Of a stretch of 52,791 nucleotides of DNA, positions 45,939 through 52,791 are shown one piece after another. Position numbers and translations under genes: made by a program. The stretch's first letter is position 1. Every line of letters begins with the position of its first letter. The DNA is taken from positions 1 through 52,791 of IMG/VR virus record IMGVR_UViG_3300043499_000086, one strand, 5' to 3'. The DNA is from a virus. The notes beneath the pieces were generated by a model, which worked only from the letters and a program-made list of their open reading frames with translations, was not told the origin of the DNA and did no database searches.

Positions 45939-48502
45939 CAGACAACTTCCTTCCGTAGCCGGGCCATCCGGGTCTTCGGGTCGAGCCCGGCCTCTGCACG
46001 CAATGCCATCATCCTGCGTCGCGCGTTCCGCGTCTCGATCTCGTCCACCGCAGCCATGACCGCTGCGCTGATGTCGAGGCCGGAGACGACGTGCGGAGCC
46101 CGGTCCACGATGCCTGCCGCGACCAGGCTGATCTGCTCGCCACCGGAAGCGGCCAGTTGGGTGCGCGGGACCAGGAAGCCGGGGACGTTGACGCAGAGGG
46201 CGGCGACCATCTCCAGCCCTCCGGCAACCTCGCGCCAGTCACCGGAGAGCGGGGCTGCGGCAAGGGCATGACGGTCCTCATCCGAGAGGTGATCCCGTAC
46301 ACGACCGCTGATCCAGATGCCATGCGCGTCCTCACCCGCGACGACATCAGCAGCGACCGTCGCGGTGTTGTCGTAGTGCGCCGCCGTCGCGGCAGCCGAC
46401 AAGCGTGGACCGGCATGTCCTGTGCCGAGGGTGACGTGGCCTACCGCGATGTCTCCCTCGTCTGTGTGGTCCGCTCCGGTACGGTAGTGGGCGTAGTTGC
46501 TCCCGCTGAACGGTGGGGTGACGCAGGTGCCCTTGATGCCGATGTGGCAGGTGCCCCACGCGGCCAGGTGCCCGAAGATGCGGTCGTCCTCGGTGATGGT
46601 CACCGGAGTCGGCTCGGTCAGGTGGGGGTTGTCGAAGTAGCGAGCCGAGATGGTCGGGCGGGCGGAGGCGACGAGGGTGACCGCTGGGCTGAGGTCCACA
46701 GTCGCGCCGGAGTGGCGTCCCCGCCGCCCCCGGTTCCCGCTGCCGCCCTCGCTCGGCGCGCGGCCGGGCCAGTACCCCGTCGCGTCGTAGTGACGGTTGG
46801 CGCAGTAACCGTTGAGGTACTGGGCCTTGACGTACTTCGCCAGTTGGCTGCGGCACCGGTTGAAGTCGCCCGGCGTTCCCCAGCGAATCTTCGCCGCGCC
46901 CTTGCCACGGGTCCAGTAACGCCGCAGGCGCTCGGTGTCCACCGGGTGGGTCAACCAGCCCGGTCCGTCCTCGGTCTTGACCGCGAACTCGTCCATGTCG
47001 TCGTTGGTCGCCGCGATGTTCTCGGGCGGGTCCTCACCGAGTTCGTCGTAGGCCCCGCGCAGCGCCGCCTTGGCCTGGCTGATCTTCTCCGGGGGAGCGT
47101 CGGTACTGCCGAGCCGTCCGGCTGCGGCGTGCACACCGGCCCGGCTCAACTTCCCGTCCGGGGTGAGGATCGGCAACTTGTTGTTGGACTTCTTCAACTT
47201 GTCCGGGCCGTCGTCCACCAGATGCACGATGGTCGCCTTGAAATACTGCTCGTCGGTGTAGTTGCTGGCCGACCCGTCCCAGGTGCCCTCGTCTATCGCC
47301 ATCTCACAGTTGCACGAGGCGGTCAGGGACTTGTCCTCCTCGCCCTCGGCGGGCCACTCGCCCAGGCCGACGAACGCCTCAGCGAACGCAGGGATCGCGC
47401 ACAGGGTCGCGCCGCAGACCCGGCCGTCCGGGAACACGGTGACCGCGTCCTGCGGGTCGTCGCCCTCGCTCCAGTCCCCGCCCGAGCGGTTCTGGAGTTC
47501 CATGCTCGCGTCGTCCACGTCCACGCTGACGCCACGGATGCCGCCGTCCGCGATGAGGCCGATGGCTTCGTCCGCCTCGTCCTGGCCGGGGAAGAAGACG
47601 CCCGACGCCTTGATGAGGTTGCCGTCACGCCAGACCTCGTCAATGCGGCCGACGACCACCCCGCCGTCGTGGCCGGGCGCGGTCACCTTCTGCCAGGACA
47701 GGGGCAGCGGCAGGTCCCGCCAGCGGAGCGCGTCCTTGCCGAACTTCCGGCCGTCGCCGCTCATCACGTCCTCAGGGGCGAGGACGCCGTGCCAGGGAAT
47801 GGCGGCGTCCTCGTCGGTGACAAGGTTGTCACCCTCGTCCGACAGGTCCTCGTCCGGCAGGACCTCGGGCTCGGTCGCAGTCGCGGTCATGGTGACTCCT
47901 TCATTCGCAGACGCAGCCAGGGTCGCAGCCGAGATGGCGATGACACAACGGCAGTTGATGATCTGTGCGGGCGGTGCGCTCGGGTCGCCGGGCAGTTCCA
48001 TCCGGTACCCGTCAACGACGAACTTGTCCTGGATGGGCACGGTGATCCCGTCCACCTCACGGTGCGAGGTGCGGACCCGGTCGTCGTGCATGGTGATCCA
48101 GGTCTTCTGCATCGACGGCTTCGTCGGGTCGCGGTGCGTCTCCAGGCCCGCCGCCTCGGCCCCGGCGTTGATCGCCGCGTTGGACAGCCAGCGGGCGATC
48201 ATCTCGACGCGGGACTCGAAGTTCTCGTCGGTCAGGCCACTGGTCTTCTCCAGGGCGTCACGAGCCTTGGTGCGGAACTTCTGCACGTCGTCACGGAAGT
48301 CGTTGCTGGTCATCTTCCCGGACTCGCGCCGGTAGACACGGCGCATCAGGCGCTCGGCCGCATTGACCAGGGTGCCCGCCCACGCCGTCACGTTCCGGCG
48401 CTTGCGGTGCAGCGCCCACCGGACCGAACCCTCCAGCGCGTTGGCCCCACGGTCCTGGACCGGGCGACGCGCAGCAGCGAACGCGGCCAGGTCGATGGTC
48501 AT
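45938..48502 (-). CDS. MuF-like minor capsid protein fused to capsid maturation protease
   Basis: An 854-residue fusion starting in an ATGA overlap with the portal. Residues 1-190 are the SPP1 gp7/MuF-type region (ITMHDDRVRTSHREVDG, INCRCVI). A linker at about 224-229 (GDNLVT) is encoded by the palindrome at 47816-47833. Residues 237-385 are a prohead serine protease (PLPLSW, GHDGGVVVGRID with His278, GVSVDVDD with Ser326). Residues 405-500 form a small Cys-containing domain. Residues 635-800 (GHLAAWGTCHIG..GTCVTPPFSGSNYAHYRTG) are a further conserved actinophage module. It would mature the capsid. Confidence 0.8.
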   Translation of the reverse strand: MTIDLAAFAAARRPVQDRGANALEGSVRWALHRKRRNVTAWAGTLVNAAERLMRRVYRRESGKMTSNDFRDDVQKFRTKARDALEKTSGLTDENFESRVEMIARWLSNAAINAGAEAAGLETHRDPTKPSMQKTWITMHDDRVRTSHREVDGITVPIQDKFVVDGYRMELPGDPSAPPAQIINCRCVIAISAATLAASANEGVTMTATATEPEVLPDEDLSDEGDNLVTDEDAAIPWHGVLAPEDVMSGDGRKFGKDALRWRDLPLPLSWQKVTAPGHDGGVVVGRIDEVWRDGNLIKASGVFFPGQDEADEAIGLIADGGIRGVSVDVDDASMELQNRSGGDWSEGDDPQDAVTVFPDGRVCGATLCAIPAFAEAFVGLGEWPAEGEEDKSLTASCNCEMAIDEGTWDGSASNYTDEQYFKATIVHLVDDGPDKLKKSNNKLPILTPDGKLSRAGVHAAAGRLGSTDAPPEKISQAKAALRGAYDELGEDPPENIAATNDDMDEFAVKTEDGPGWLTHPVDTERLRRYWTRGKGAAKIRWGTPGDFNRCRSQLAKYVKAQYLNGYCANRHYDATGYWPGRAPSEGGSGNRGRRGRHSGATVDLSPAVTLVASARPTISARYFDNPHLTEPTPVTITEDDRIFGHLAAWGTCHIGIKGTCVTPPFSGSNYAHYRTGADHTDEGDIAVGHVTLGTGHAGPRLSAAATAAHYDNTATVAADVVAGEDAHGIWISGRVRDHLSDEDRHALAAAPLSGDWREVAGGLEMVAALCVNVPGFLVPRTQLAASGGEQISLVAAGIVDRAPHVVSGLDISAAVMAAVDEIETRNARRRMMALRAEAGLDPKTRMARLRKEVV
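47816..47833 (-). repeat. Dispersed palindrome copy 39
   Basis: 7-bp arms, loop ACCT on the reverse strand. In the MuF-protease linker, encoding GDNLVT. Confidence 0.85.
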
Positions 48503-50262
48503 GACGCCGCGGCGAGGAAGGTCCGCATCTTCTCGTAGTCGTGCTCGCCCTGGGTCACCAGCAGGCTGCGGGTGTACGAGTCGAGCGCGTTCTTGACCCG
48601 CTCCTGGTCGCAGGTGAACCGGTGCATTGCCTGAGGCAGACAACTCCAGGCGTCCTCCATGAAGCGGTCGATGTCGCCGTTGCGCACCGGGATGTACCGG
48701 TACACGTCGGCGGCGGTGACGCCGGGTGGGCGGACCCCGTAGACGGAGCGCATCTTGTTGCCCGCGCGTTCAAGCGCACGGAAGACGAGGACCTCCGACG
48801 CCGCCGCCAGGTCTGGGGCTACGTCCCGGCCGGTCTCGGACTCCTCCGGGTTGGGCATGTCGCGGGCCGGGTGCTCGTCCAGCGAGCGGTCCGGCCGGGC
48901 CTCGCGGGACACCTCGCCGGTCACGCCGAGGTCCACGCCCAGCAGGCGCAGCGCAGCGCCGACCTGCTCCGGGGTGGCCGAGCCTCCGGCCACCTTGCGC
49001 ACCAGCCAGGTCTTGTACTCCTCGGTGGTCGGGGCGTCGTCCTCGTCAAAGCCGGTCTCCCGGCGCAGCGCCTCACCGTCCAACTCGCCCCGGTCGTACA
49101 ACTCCAGGGCCTCCTTGCTGCGGTCCGGCCGCAACCGCATCTGGGCGGTGTTGGCGACGATGCGCCACATGTCCGAGTCGGTCGCGTTGCGGATGTACTT
49201 GACCGTGATCGCGTTGGTGACGATGCCCAGCAGCGGCTCGATGTGCGCCTTGATCGCGCTCTCATCAATCAGCCAGCCCGACCAGTGGTTCACGTCGCCC
49301 TGGCCGAGCATGATCTCTGGCGGTATCTCCATGCCGAGGGCCAGTCGGCGGATCGCCTCGGTGCGCAGTTCGACGGCGTGCTCGTCCAGTGGCGACCAGA
49401 AGGTCGTGTGGTTCATCTTCCCGATCAACTCGTCGGGCGATGTCACGACGATGGGGACGATGGAGGCGGGCGAGGACGGGTCCTTGATCGGGCGGATCAT
49501 CGCGTCCCCGAGCATCTGCATGAACTGGTCGGCGGTGGCGAGCCCTTCCGTTCCGGGGACCACCGGGAACGTCATGCCCTGCGCCAGTTCGAGGATGCCT
49601 GCACCCGCGAGGCGGGACTGCACCTGGGCGAAGATGTGCCGGGTCAGGTACTCGATCTCGCTCAGGATCGGCAGGACTGAGCGGACCGGTGAGTCGGCCA
49701 GCAGGTGGTTGCGCGGGTGTGGTCGCCAGACCCGGATGACGACGGCGTCGTCCAACTCCCGCCGCTGCCCGTTCTCCTCTTTGAGCGACCACTTCACGTT
49801 CTCGCCGCTGCCGGTGTGGTCAACCTCGGTGACCCCGTAGACGCCCCACTCGTCGCCCGTGGACTCCTCCAGGCCGATGAGGTAACACTCCCCGGCGATG
49901 GTCAGGTGGATGCCGAACGCCTTGAGGATCGCCTCCTCCGAGGAGTCCTGGGCGGTGAGTAGACCGAGCGCATCAACGGCCGGACCGATGGTGACGACCT
50001 TCGGGCCGTTCGGTAGCAGCGTGCCGTTCGGCCCCTGTACCTGCTCCACCTCGAAGCGGGCTCGGGACAGGATGTTGCCGACGTAGTTGGCGATGTACCG
50101 CAGTTCTCCGATGATGTCGTAGAAGCGCCACGCCTCAGCCTGCCAACCGCTCGATCCGGCATTGACCGGAAGGCGTTGCGCCTGATCGGGATAGCGCGCG
50201 GCGGACGCGGTGACGACAGTGGGAGCGGCTTGGACTACGGCCCGACCAGACATGCGCGGCAT
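48499..50262 (-). CDS. Portal protein
   Basis: A 587-residue portal; CAAGAGGAGTGCCGTTCG precedes ATG. It has WRFYDIIGELRYIANYVGNILSRARFEV near residue 45, EMEIPPEIMLGQG-like sequence (GMEIPPEIMLGQGDVNHWSG, about 315-334) and a helical stem with LSEIEYLTRHIFAQVQSRLAG. These match actinophage portals, the ring through which DNA enters the head. It lies between terminase/DUF1360 and the MuF-protease gene. Confidence 0.9.
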   Translation of the reverse strand: MPRMSGRAVVQAAPTVVTASAARYPDQAQRLPVNAGSSGWQAEAWRFYDIIGELRYIANYVGNILSRARFEVEQVQGPNGTLLPNGPKVVTIGPAVDALGLLTAQDSSEEAILKAFGIHLTIAGECYLIGLEESTGDEWGVYGVTEVDHTGSGENVKWSLKEENGQRRELDDAVVIRVWRPHPRNHLLADSPVRSVLPILSEIEYLTRHIFAQVQSRLAGAGILELAQGMTFPVVPGTEGLATADQFMQMLGDAMIRPIKDPSSPASIVPIVVTSPDELIGKMNHTTFWSPLDEHAVELRTEAIRRLALGMEIPPEIMLGQGDVNHWSGWLIDESAIKAHIEPLLGIVTNAITVKYIRNATDSDMWRIVANTAQMRLRPDRSKEALELYDRGELDGEALRRETGFDEDDAPTTEEYKTWLVRKVAGGSATPEQVGAALRLLGVDLGVTGEVSREARPDRSLDEHPARDMPNPEESETGRDVAPDLAAASEVLVFRALERAGNKMRSVYGVRPPGVTAADVYRYIPVRNGDIDRFMEDAWSCLPQAMHRFTCDQERVKNALDSYTRSLLVTQGEHDYEKMRTFLAAAS

Positions 50263-50310
50263 CGAACGGCACTCCTCTTGACCGGTGGCTGCTCGTCAGT
50301 GTGACAGCCA

Positions 50311-50658
50311 CTACTCCTCAGGGCCACCGTCCTCGTCATGGAACACGACCCACGATGTCGCGTAGGACAGCGCCATCCAGCCGTTGAAGGCCCACCAGGT
50401 CCAGTGCAGGTTGGACAGTACCGCCCAGACCATCAGGACCAGGGTGATCCACGGACCGAAGCACCACGGACAGTGGGCCAACTTGCTCCACGGCCCGTCG
50501 TGGGTCACCTTGTCCCACCACATCCGCAGCCGGATCGAGGGCGGGTAGTCCTCCGCGACGACGACGCGGGTGAGGCGTCCGGCCGAGAGGACGAGGGTGA
50601 TCGCGGCCAGGGTCAGGTAGAAGTAGGTGTTCAGGTCGGGCGGGGCCAGGAGGGTCAC
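50311..50658 (-). CDS. DUF1360 membrane protein
   Basis: A 115-residue protein with GTG start in a GTGA overlap with the terminase. Membrane segments near 10-28, 66-82 and 88-105. CPWCFGPW (about 61-68) is the signature of DUF1360. Its role next to terminase and portal is unknown. Confidence 0.75.
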   Translation of the reverse strand: MTLLAPPDLNTYFYLTLAAITLVLSAGRLTRVVVAEDYPPSIRLRMWWDKVTHDGPWSKLAHCPWCFGPWITLVLMVWAVLSNLHWTWWAFNGWMALSYATSWVVFHDEDGGPEE

Positions 50659-52010
50659 AGCCGCCAGCCCAGGCTGTCCGGAGTGGCTATCTCGGACGGT
50701 CCATGTGCGCCGGACAGGTGGGTCAGCGCGTGCACCAGCGCATCGACGCGGTCCGGGGATGAGTCGCCTACGACCCACGTCGTCATCTGGTCCTCCAACT
50801 CGTTGAGCACTCCGACGTGATGCACCCTGCCCTGCTCATAGAGGGCCACGATGGGGTCTGCGCGCAGCGCCTTCCCGCGCCGAGAGGTGACCTCGGTGAT
50901 CGGCAGGAACGGGCGCACGGACTCCAGGGTCGTGCGCACCATGTCGCCACCGTAGTTCTTCTCGATGACTACCTTGTCGGCCTCGTACACGTCGAACGCG
51001 CCGACCGTCCGGGTCGCCCAGCCCTGCGGGGTGTAACGGCCGGACCGGTCCTCCATGACGTAGTAGTCGCCGTCCTCGCCCTTGCCCGCGACGATGATGC
51101 CGGTCTCGTCGGAGCGCCGGGTGGCGGTACCTGCGGGGTCAACGGCGACGACGACCCGAGCCAGGGGTGACAAGTCTGTCACCCGGTTCAGGTCGATCAT
51201 CTCGGCGCTCCACATCGCGCCCTCGACATCTTCGAGGAGTTCGCCCAGCAACTCCTGGCGTCCCTTGCGAGTCCCCTCGTACCGGGCCAGGACGGTGCGC
51301 CGCCAGGACGGGGCCAGGTTCTCCAGGTTGGCGTAGGTGGTGGTGACGACGCTGACGGTGGTCGGGTCGCGGACCAGGTCGCGCATCCACTTGCTCGGCT
51401 TCGGCGTGGTGGTGGCACAGATGCGCGGGTGTTGACCGAGCCGCAGTCCGAGGACCAGGTTGTCCCACACTGGCTCGATGAGGTCGGTGTGAGCGGGCTC
51501 ATCGACCCAGGCGTCGTAGTGCTCGGGGCCTCGGAGGCGGTCCGGCTCCTCGCCGGAGTACACGGAACCTATGCAGCCGTTGGGCCAGGTGACCTTACGC
51601 TTGGAGGGCTCCCATTGGGGCAGACCTCCGGGCGGGGCGGTCGCCAGCAGGCCGGACTCGCCTTCGAGCATGATGTCGCGGGCGTCCGGTCCGGTGGGAG
51701 CGACCAGGGCTATCCGTGGGCTGACCTTGGTGCGGCGGTGGGTCCACTCGCTGCCGGTCCGCGTCTTGCCGGACCCTCGGCCGCCGCGCAGCAGCCAGGT
51801 GAGCCAGTCACCGAGCGGCGGGTGCTGGTCGTCGCGGGCGTGCGGCCAGGCCCACTGGTCGTGGGGCCGACCGTCGCAGCCGTGCCGGGTGCAGAAGAAG
51901 GGCCGCCAGGCACCCTCCTGCACCTTGCGCAGCGCCTCAGCCGCCTTCTCCTGGGCGTTCGGGTTCCACCGTTTGTAGGCGTCCGGGTCGAACGCCTCGG
52001 CCGCGCTCAT
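50655..52010 (-). CDS. Terminase large subunit
   Basis: A 451-residue packaging motor. The N-terminus has CTRHGC (about 40-45) plus histidines that may bind zinc. The Walker A loop is RGGRGSGKT (75-83), Walker B is WVDEPA (168-173), and the RNase H-like nuclease shows VVVAVDPAG, VVIEKNYGG and DRVDALVHAL with acidic metal ligands. It cuts and pumps phage DNA. No small terminase is recognised in the window; it may be upstream. A palindrome copy lies between ATPase and nuclease codons, read as RVTDLSP. Confidence 0.92.
   Translation of the reverse strand: MSAAEAFDPDAYKRWNPNAQEKAAEALRKVQEGAWRPFFCTRHGCDGRPHDQWAWPHARDDQHPPLGDWLTWLLRGGRGSGKTRTGSEWTHRRTKVSPRIALVAPTGPDARDIMLEGESGLLATAPPGGLPQWEPSKRKVTWPNGCIGSVYSGEEPDRLRGPEHYDAWVDEPAHTDLIEPVWDNLVLGLRLGQHPRICATTTPKPSKWMRDLVRDPTTVSVVTTTYANLENLAPSWRRTVLARYEGTRKGRQELLGELLEDVEGAMWSAEMIDLNRVTDLSPLARVVVAVDPAGTATRRSDETGIIVAGKGEDGDYYVMEDRSGRYTPQGWATRTVGAFDVYEADKVVIEKNYGGDMVRTTLESVRPFLPITEVTSRRGKALRADPIVALYEQGRVHHVGVLNELEDQMTTWVVGDSSPDRVDALVHALTHLSGAHGPSEIATPDSLGWRL
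51165..51184 (-). repeat. Dispersed palindrome copy 40
   Basis: 8-bp arms, loop GACT on the reverse strand. Inside the terminase gene, encoding RVTDLSP. Confidence 0.9.
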
Positions 52011-52014
52011 CGGT

Positions 52015-52158
52015 TCACGCAGCGGTGGTCTCGTACCGGTGCTTCCAGGCTTCCGCGCAGGCGAGGTGCCAGATGCGCCCGTACAGACGAACGCCCTGCG
52101 TGCCGACAGGCACGGGGGCCTTGCACTTCTCGCAGGGGACGGTGTACCGGACCTTCAT
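52015..52158 (-). CDS. Small zinc-binding protein before the terminase
   Basis: A 47-residue protein. C-E-K-C (9-12) and H-L-A-C (about 31-34) form a zinc knuckle. There is no Shine-Dalgarno sequence; the ATG lies six bases after CACACT, a weak -10, so leaderless translation is possible. It directly precedes the terminase gene and might assist packaging. It is too short for routine detection. Confidence 0.6.
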   Translation of the reverse strand: MKVRYTVPCEKCKAPVPVGTQGVRLYGRIWHLACAEAWKHRYETTAA

Positions 52159-52203
52159 AACTCAAGTGTGCACCCGGTGTGCCCAAGTCAAACATTGAGT
52201 TAT
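52157..52203 (-). promoter_or_regulatory. Late control region: promoter-spacer motif inside an inverted repeat
   Basis: A diverged copy of the early-promoter core (GTGTGCACCCGGTGTG on the forward strand, 52166-52181) lies between a perfect 9-bp inverted repeat, ATAACTCAA (52157-52165) and TTGAGTTAT (52195-52203). On the reverse strand TTGACT (52191-52186), 15 bases, CACACT (52170-52165) could be a weak promoter for the zinc protein and terminase. The spacing is short, so activity is doubtful. Confidence 0.35.
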
Positions 52204-52724
52204 ACCTCCGTGTCCTGGGTGCAGGGACCGAACCACTCGTGCTGGCACTCGGGGCAGCGGTGCGGCATCGGGTCCGGCTCGATCTCGGGCAGATGGAACC
52301 CGCCCCGGTCCAGGGCCAGGAGACGCAACTCGTCGTGCCGGTCAGCCGTGAACCCCGTTCCGGCCAGGCCCTTCTCGGTCTCGGCCAGGTTGTCCAGCAG
52401 TTCAACCAGCAGCCCGTAGTCCATCTTCGCCAGTCGGGCAATCTCGTTGTCCGCCAACAGGATTCGAGTGGCCTGTTCGCGGTCCCCGTCGATCCACTGG
52501 ACCGGGATGACCCCTGCGCCCATCTCCAGCAGCGCGGCATAGAGGTGATGCCCGGCGACGATCTCTCGGGTCAGCGACGAGGCGTAGATGGGCCGGTAGC
52601 AGCCGTTGACGATGATGCTGGCGATGATCGCGTCCACGTCGCCGTTGTTGGCGTTGCGCGGGTCCGGGGTGACCGTGTCCACCGGGGTCAGCAGCGGCTC
52701 AATGGCCGTGTGGTAGCGGATCAC
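52200..52724 (-). CDS. ParB/Srx-like domain protein
   Basis: A 174-residue protein; CAGGGAGACCACCT precedes GTG. Residues 18-100 have the ParB N-terminal pattern: DTVTPDPRNANNGDVDAII, a SIIVNG turn, PIYASSLTREIVAGHHLYAA and DREQATRILLADN. There is no helix-turn-helix DNA-binding domain, unlike true ParB. The C-terminus has a CPEC zinc pair with a following H and C. Such proteins near terminases are known in phages; ATP/CTP-linked or nuclease activity is possible, not shown. Confidence 0.75.
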   Translation of the reverse strand: MIRYHTAIEPLLTPVDTVTPDPRNANNGDVDAIIASIIVNGCYRPIYASSLTREIVAGHHLYAALLEMGAGVIPVQWIDGDREQATRILLADNEIARLAKMDYGLLVELLDNLAETEKGLAGTGFTADRHDELRLLALDRGGFHLPEIEPDPMPHRCPECQHEWFGPCTQDTEV

Positions 52725-52791
52725 AGGTGGTCTCCCTGACAGCCGGGGTGCGGGCACCACTGTTGGATGCCGGTGCCGTCGTCGCGCCGGG
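52721..52791 (-). CDS. Partial gene at the right edge, zinc-finger-like C-terminus
   Basis: Only the last 22 codons and the stop are in the window. The visible end, QQWCPHPGCQGDHL, has a C-x4-C-x3-H arrangement that suggests zinc binding. The TGA (52723-52721) overlaps the GTG of the ParB-like gene, the coupling seen all along this genome. Confidence 0.5.
   Translation of the reverse strand, partial: RRDDGTGIQQWCPHPGCQGDHL

Noticed and set aside
320-51184. Dispersed palindromes as a CRISPR array
   Set aside because: Copies are not regularly spaced, have no unique spacers of constant length and no cas genes; the Cas4-like nuclease belongs with the recombination genes.
52200-52724. ParB-like protein plus palindromes as a plasmid partition system
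   Set aside because: The protein lacks a helix-turn-helix domain, and no ParA is present, so parS-type binding is not supported.

Overview
This window looks like most of the genome of a temperate-style, long-tailed (siphovirus) bacteriophage of a high-GC actinomycete, possibly Streptomyces or a relative. The support is the strongly GC-rich codon use, tightly packed genes with ATGA/GTGA overlaps, GAGAGGA-type ribosome sites, and a virion module of actinophage type: a MuF-capsid protease fusion, a 52-residue Cys/Gly protein before the capsid, DUF1360 beside the terminase and a collagen-like tail protein. No host gene, tRNA, integrase or obvious immunity repressor is visible. Both window ends cut through phage sequence, so the genome is probably not complete here.

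Layout. Bases 1-24,024 hold about 55 small forward genes (the early or accessory arm). Most are unknown, many with paired cysteines. Recognisable ones are a single-stranded DNA-binding protein (13,718), a SLOG nucleotide-binding-fold protein (17,560), an HTH DNA-binding protein (19,226), an HNH nuclease (20,256), a Rad52-like annealing protein (20,694) and a Cas4/RecB-like exonuclease (21,462). One gene at 7,003-7,692 runs the other way and encodes a PDQGLPG repeat protein. Bases 24,021-52,791 are almost entirely reverse-strand late genes. Read in the direction of transcription (right to left) they are: ParB-like protein, zinc protein, large terminase, DUF1360 membrane protein, portal, MuF-protease, small protein, major capsid, tail or decoration proteins, a giant protein ending in a head-tail adaptor, neck proteins, tail assembly chaperones, tape measure, four minor tail proteins, small membrane proteins, collagen-like protein and M23 endolysin. 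The two halves meet at a shared CTAG, where both last genes stop.

The most striking feature is a dispersed palindrome, GGGTGACA-N4-TGTCACCC, found about 40 times by eye across both halves. Between genes its arms are often extended by flanking bases that differ from copy to copy but still pair (up to 17 bp), so a stem-loop seems to be selected. It is commonly followed by CACCACAGAGAGGAA and a start codon. Inside genes it is kept in frame and usually encodes G-D-x-x-V-T. At least three copies supply the stop codon of the gene before, and one supplies a start codon. The arrangement resembles the start-associated and extended start-associated sequences of cluster K mycobacteriophages, or the stoperators of cluster A, but has a different sequence.

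Expression seems to be organised by a second element: early promoters at 876, 3,046, 8,168 and 20,589 share TTGYGC, exactly 17 bases, then a TANNNT/CATACT -10 box. Three of them share a CACACGGTGTG palindrome in the spacer. A diverged copy of that spacer lies ahead of the terminase module. A third element, AACTGCGGCA-N2-TGCCGCAGTT, occurs three times, once just upstream of the 3,046 promoter and once inside the HTH gene. An operon-scale control circuit built on these sites is inference from position and sequence only.
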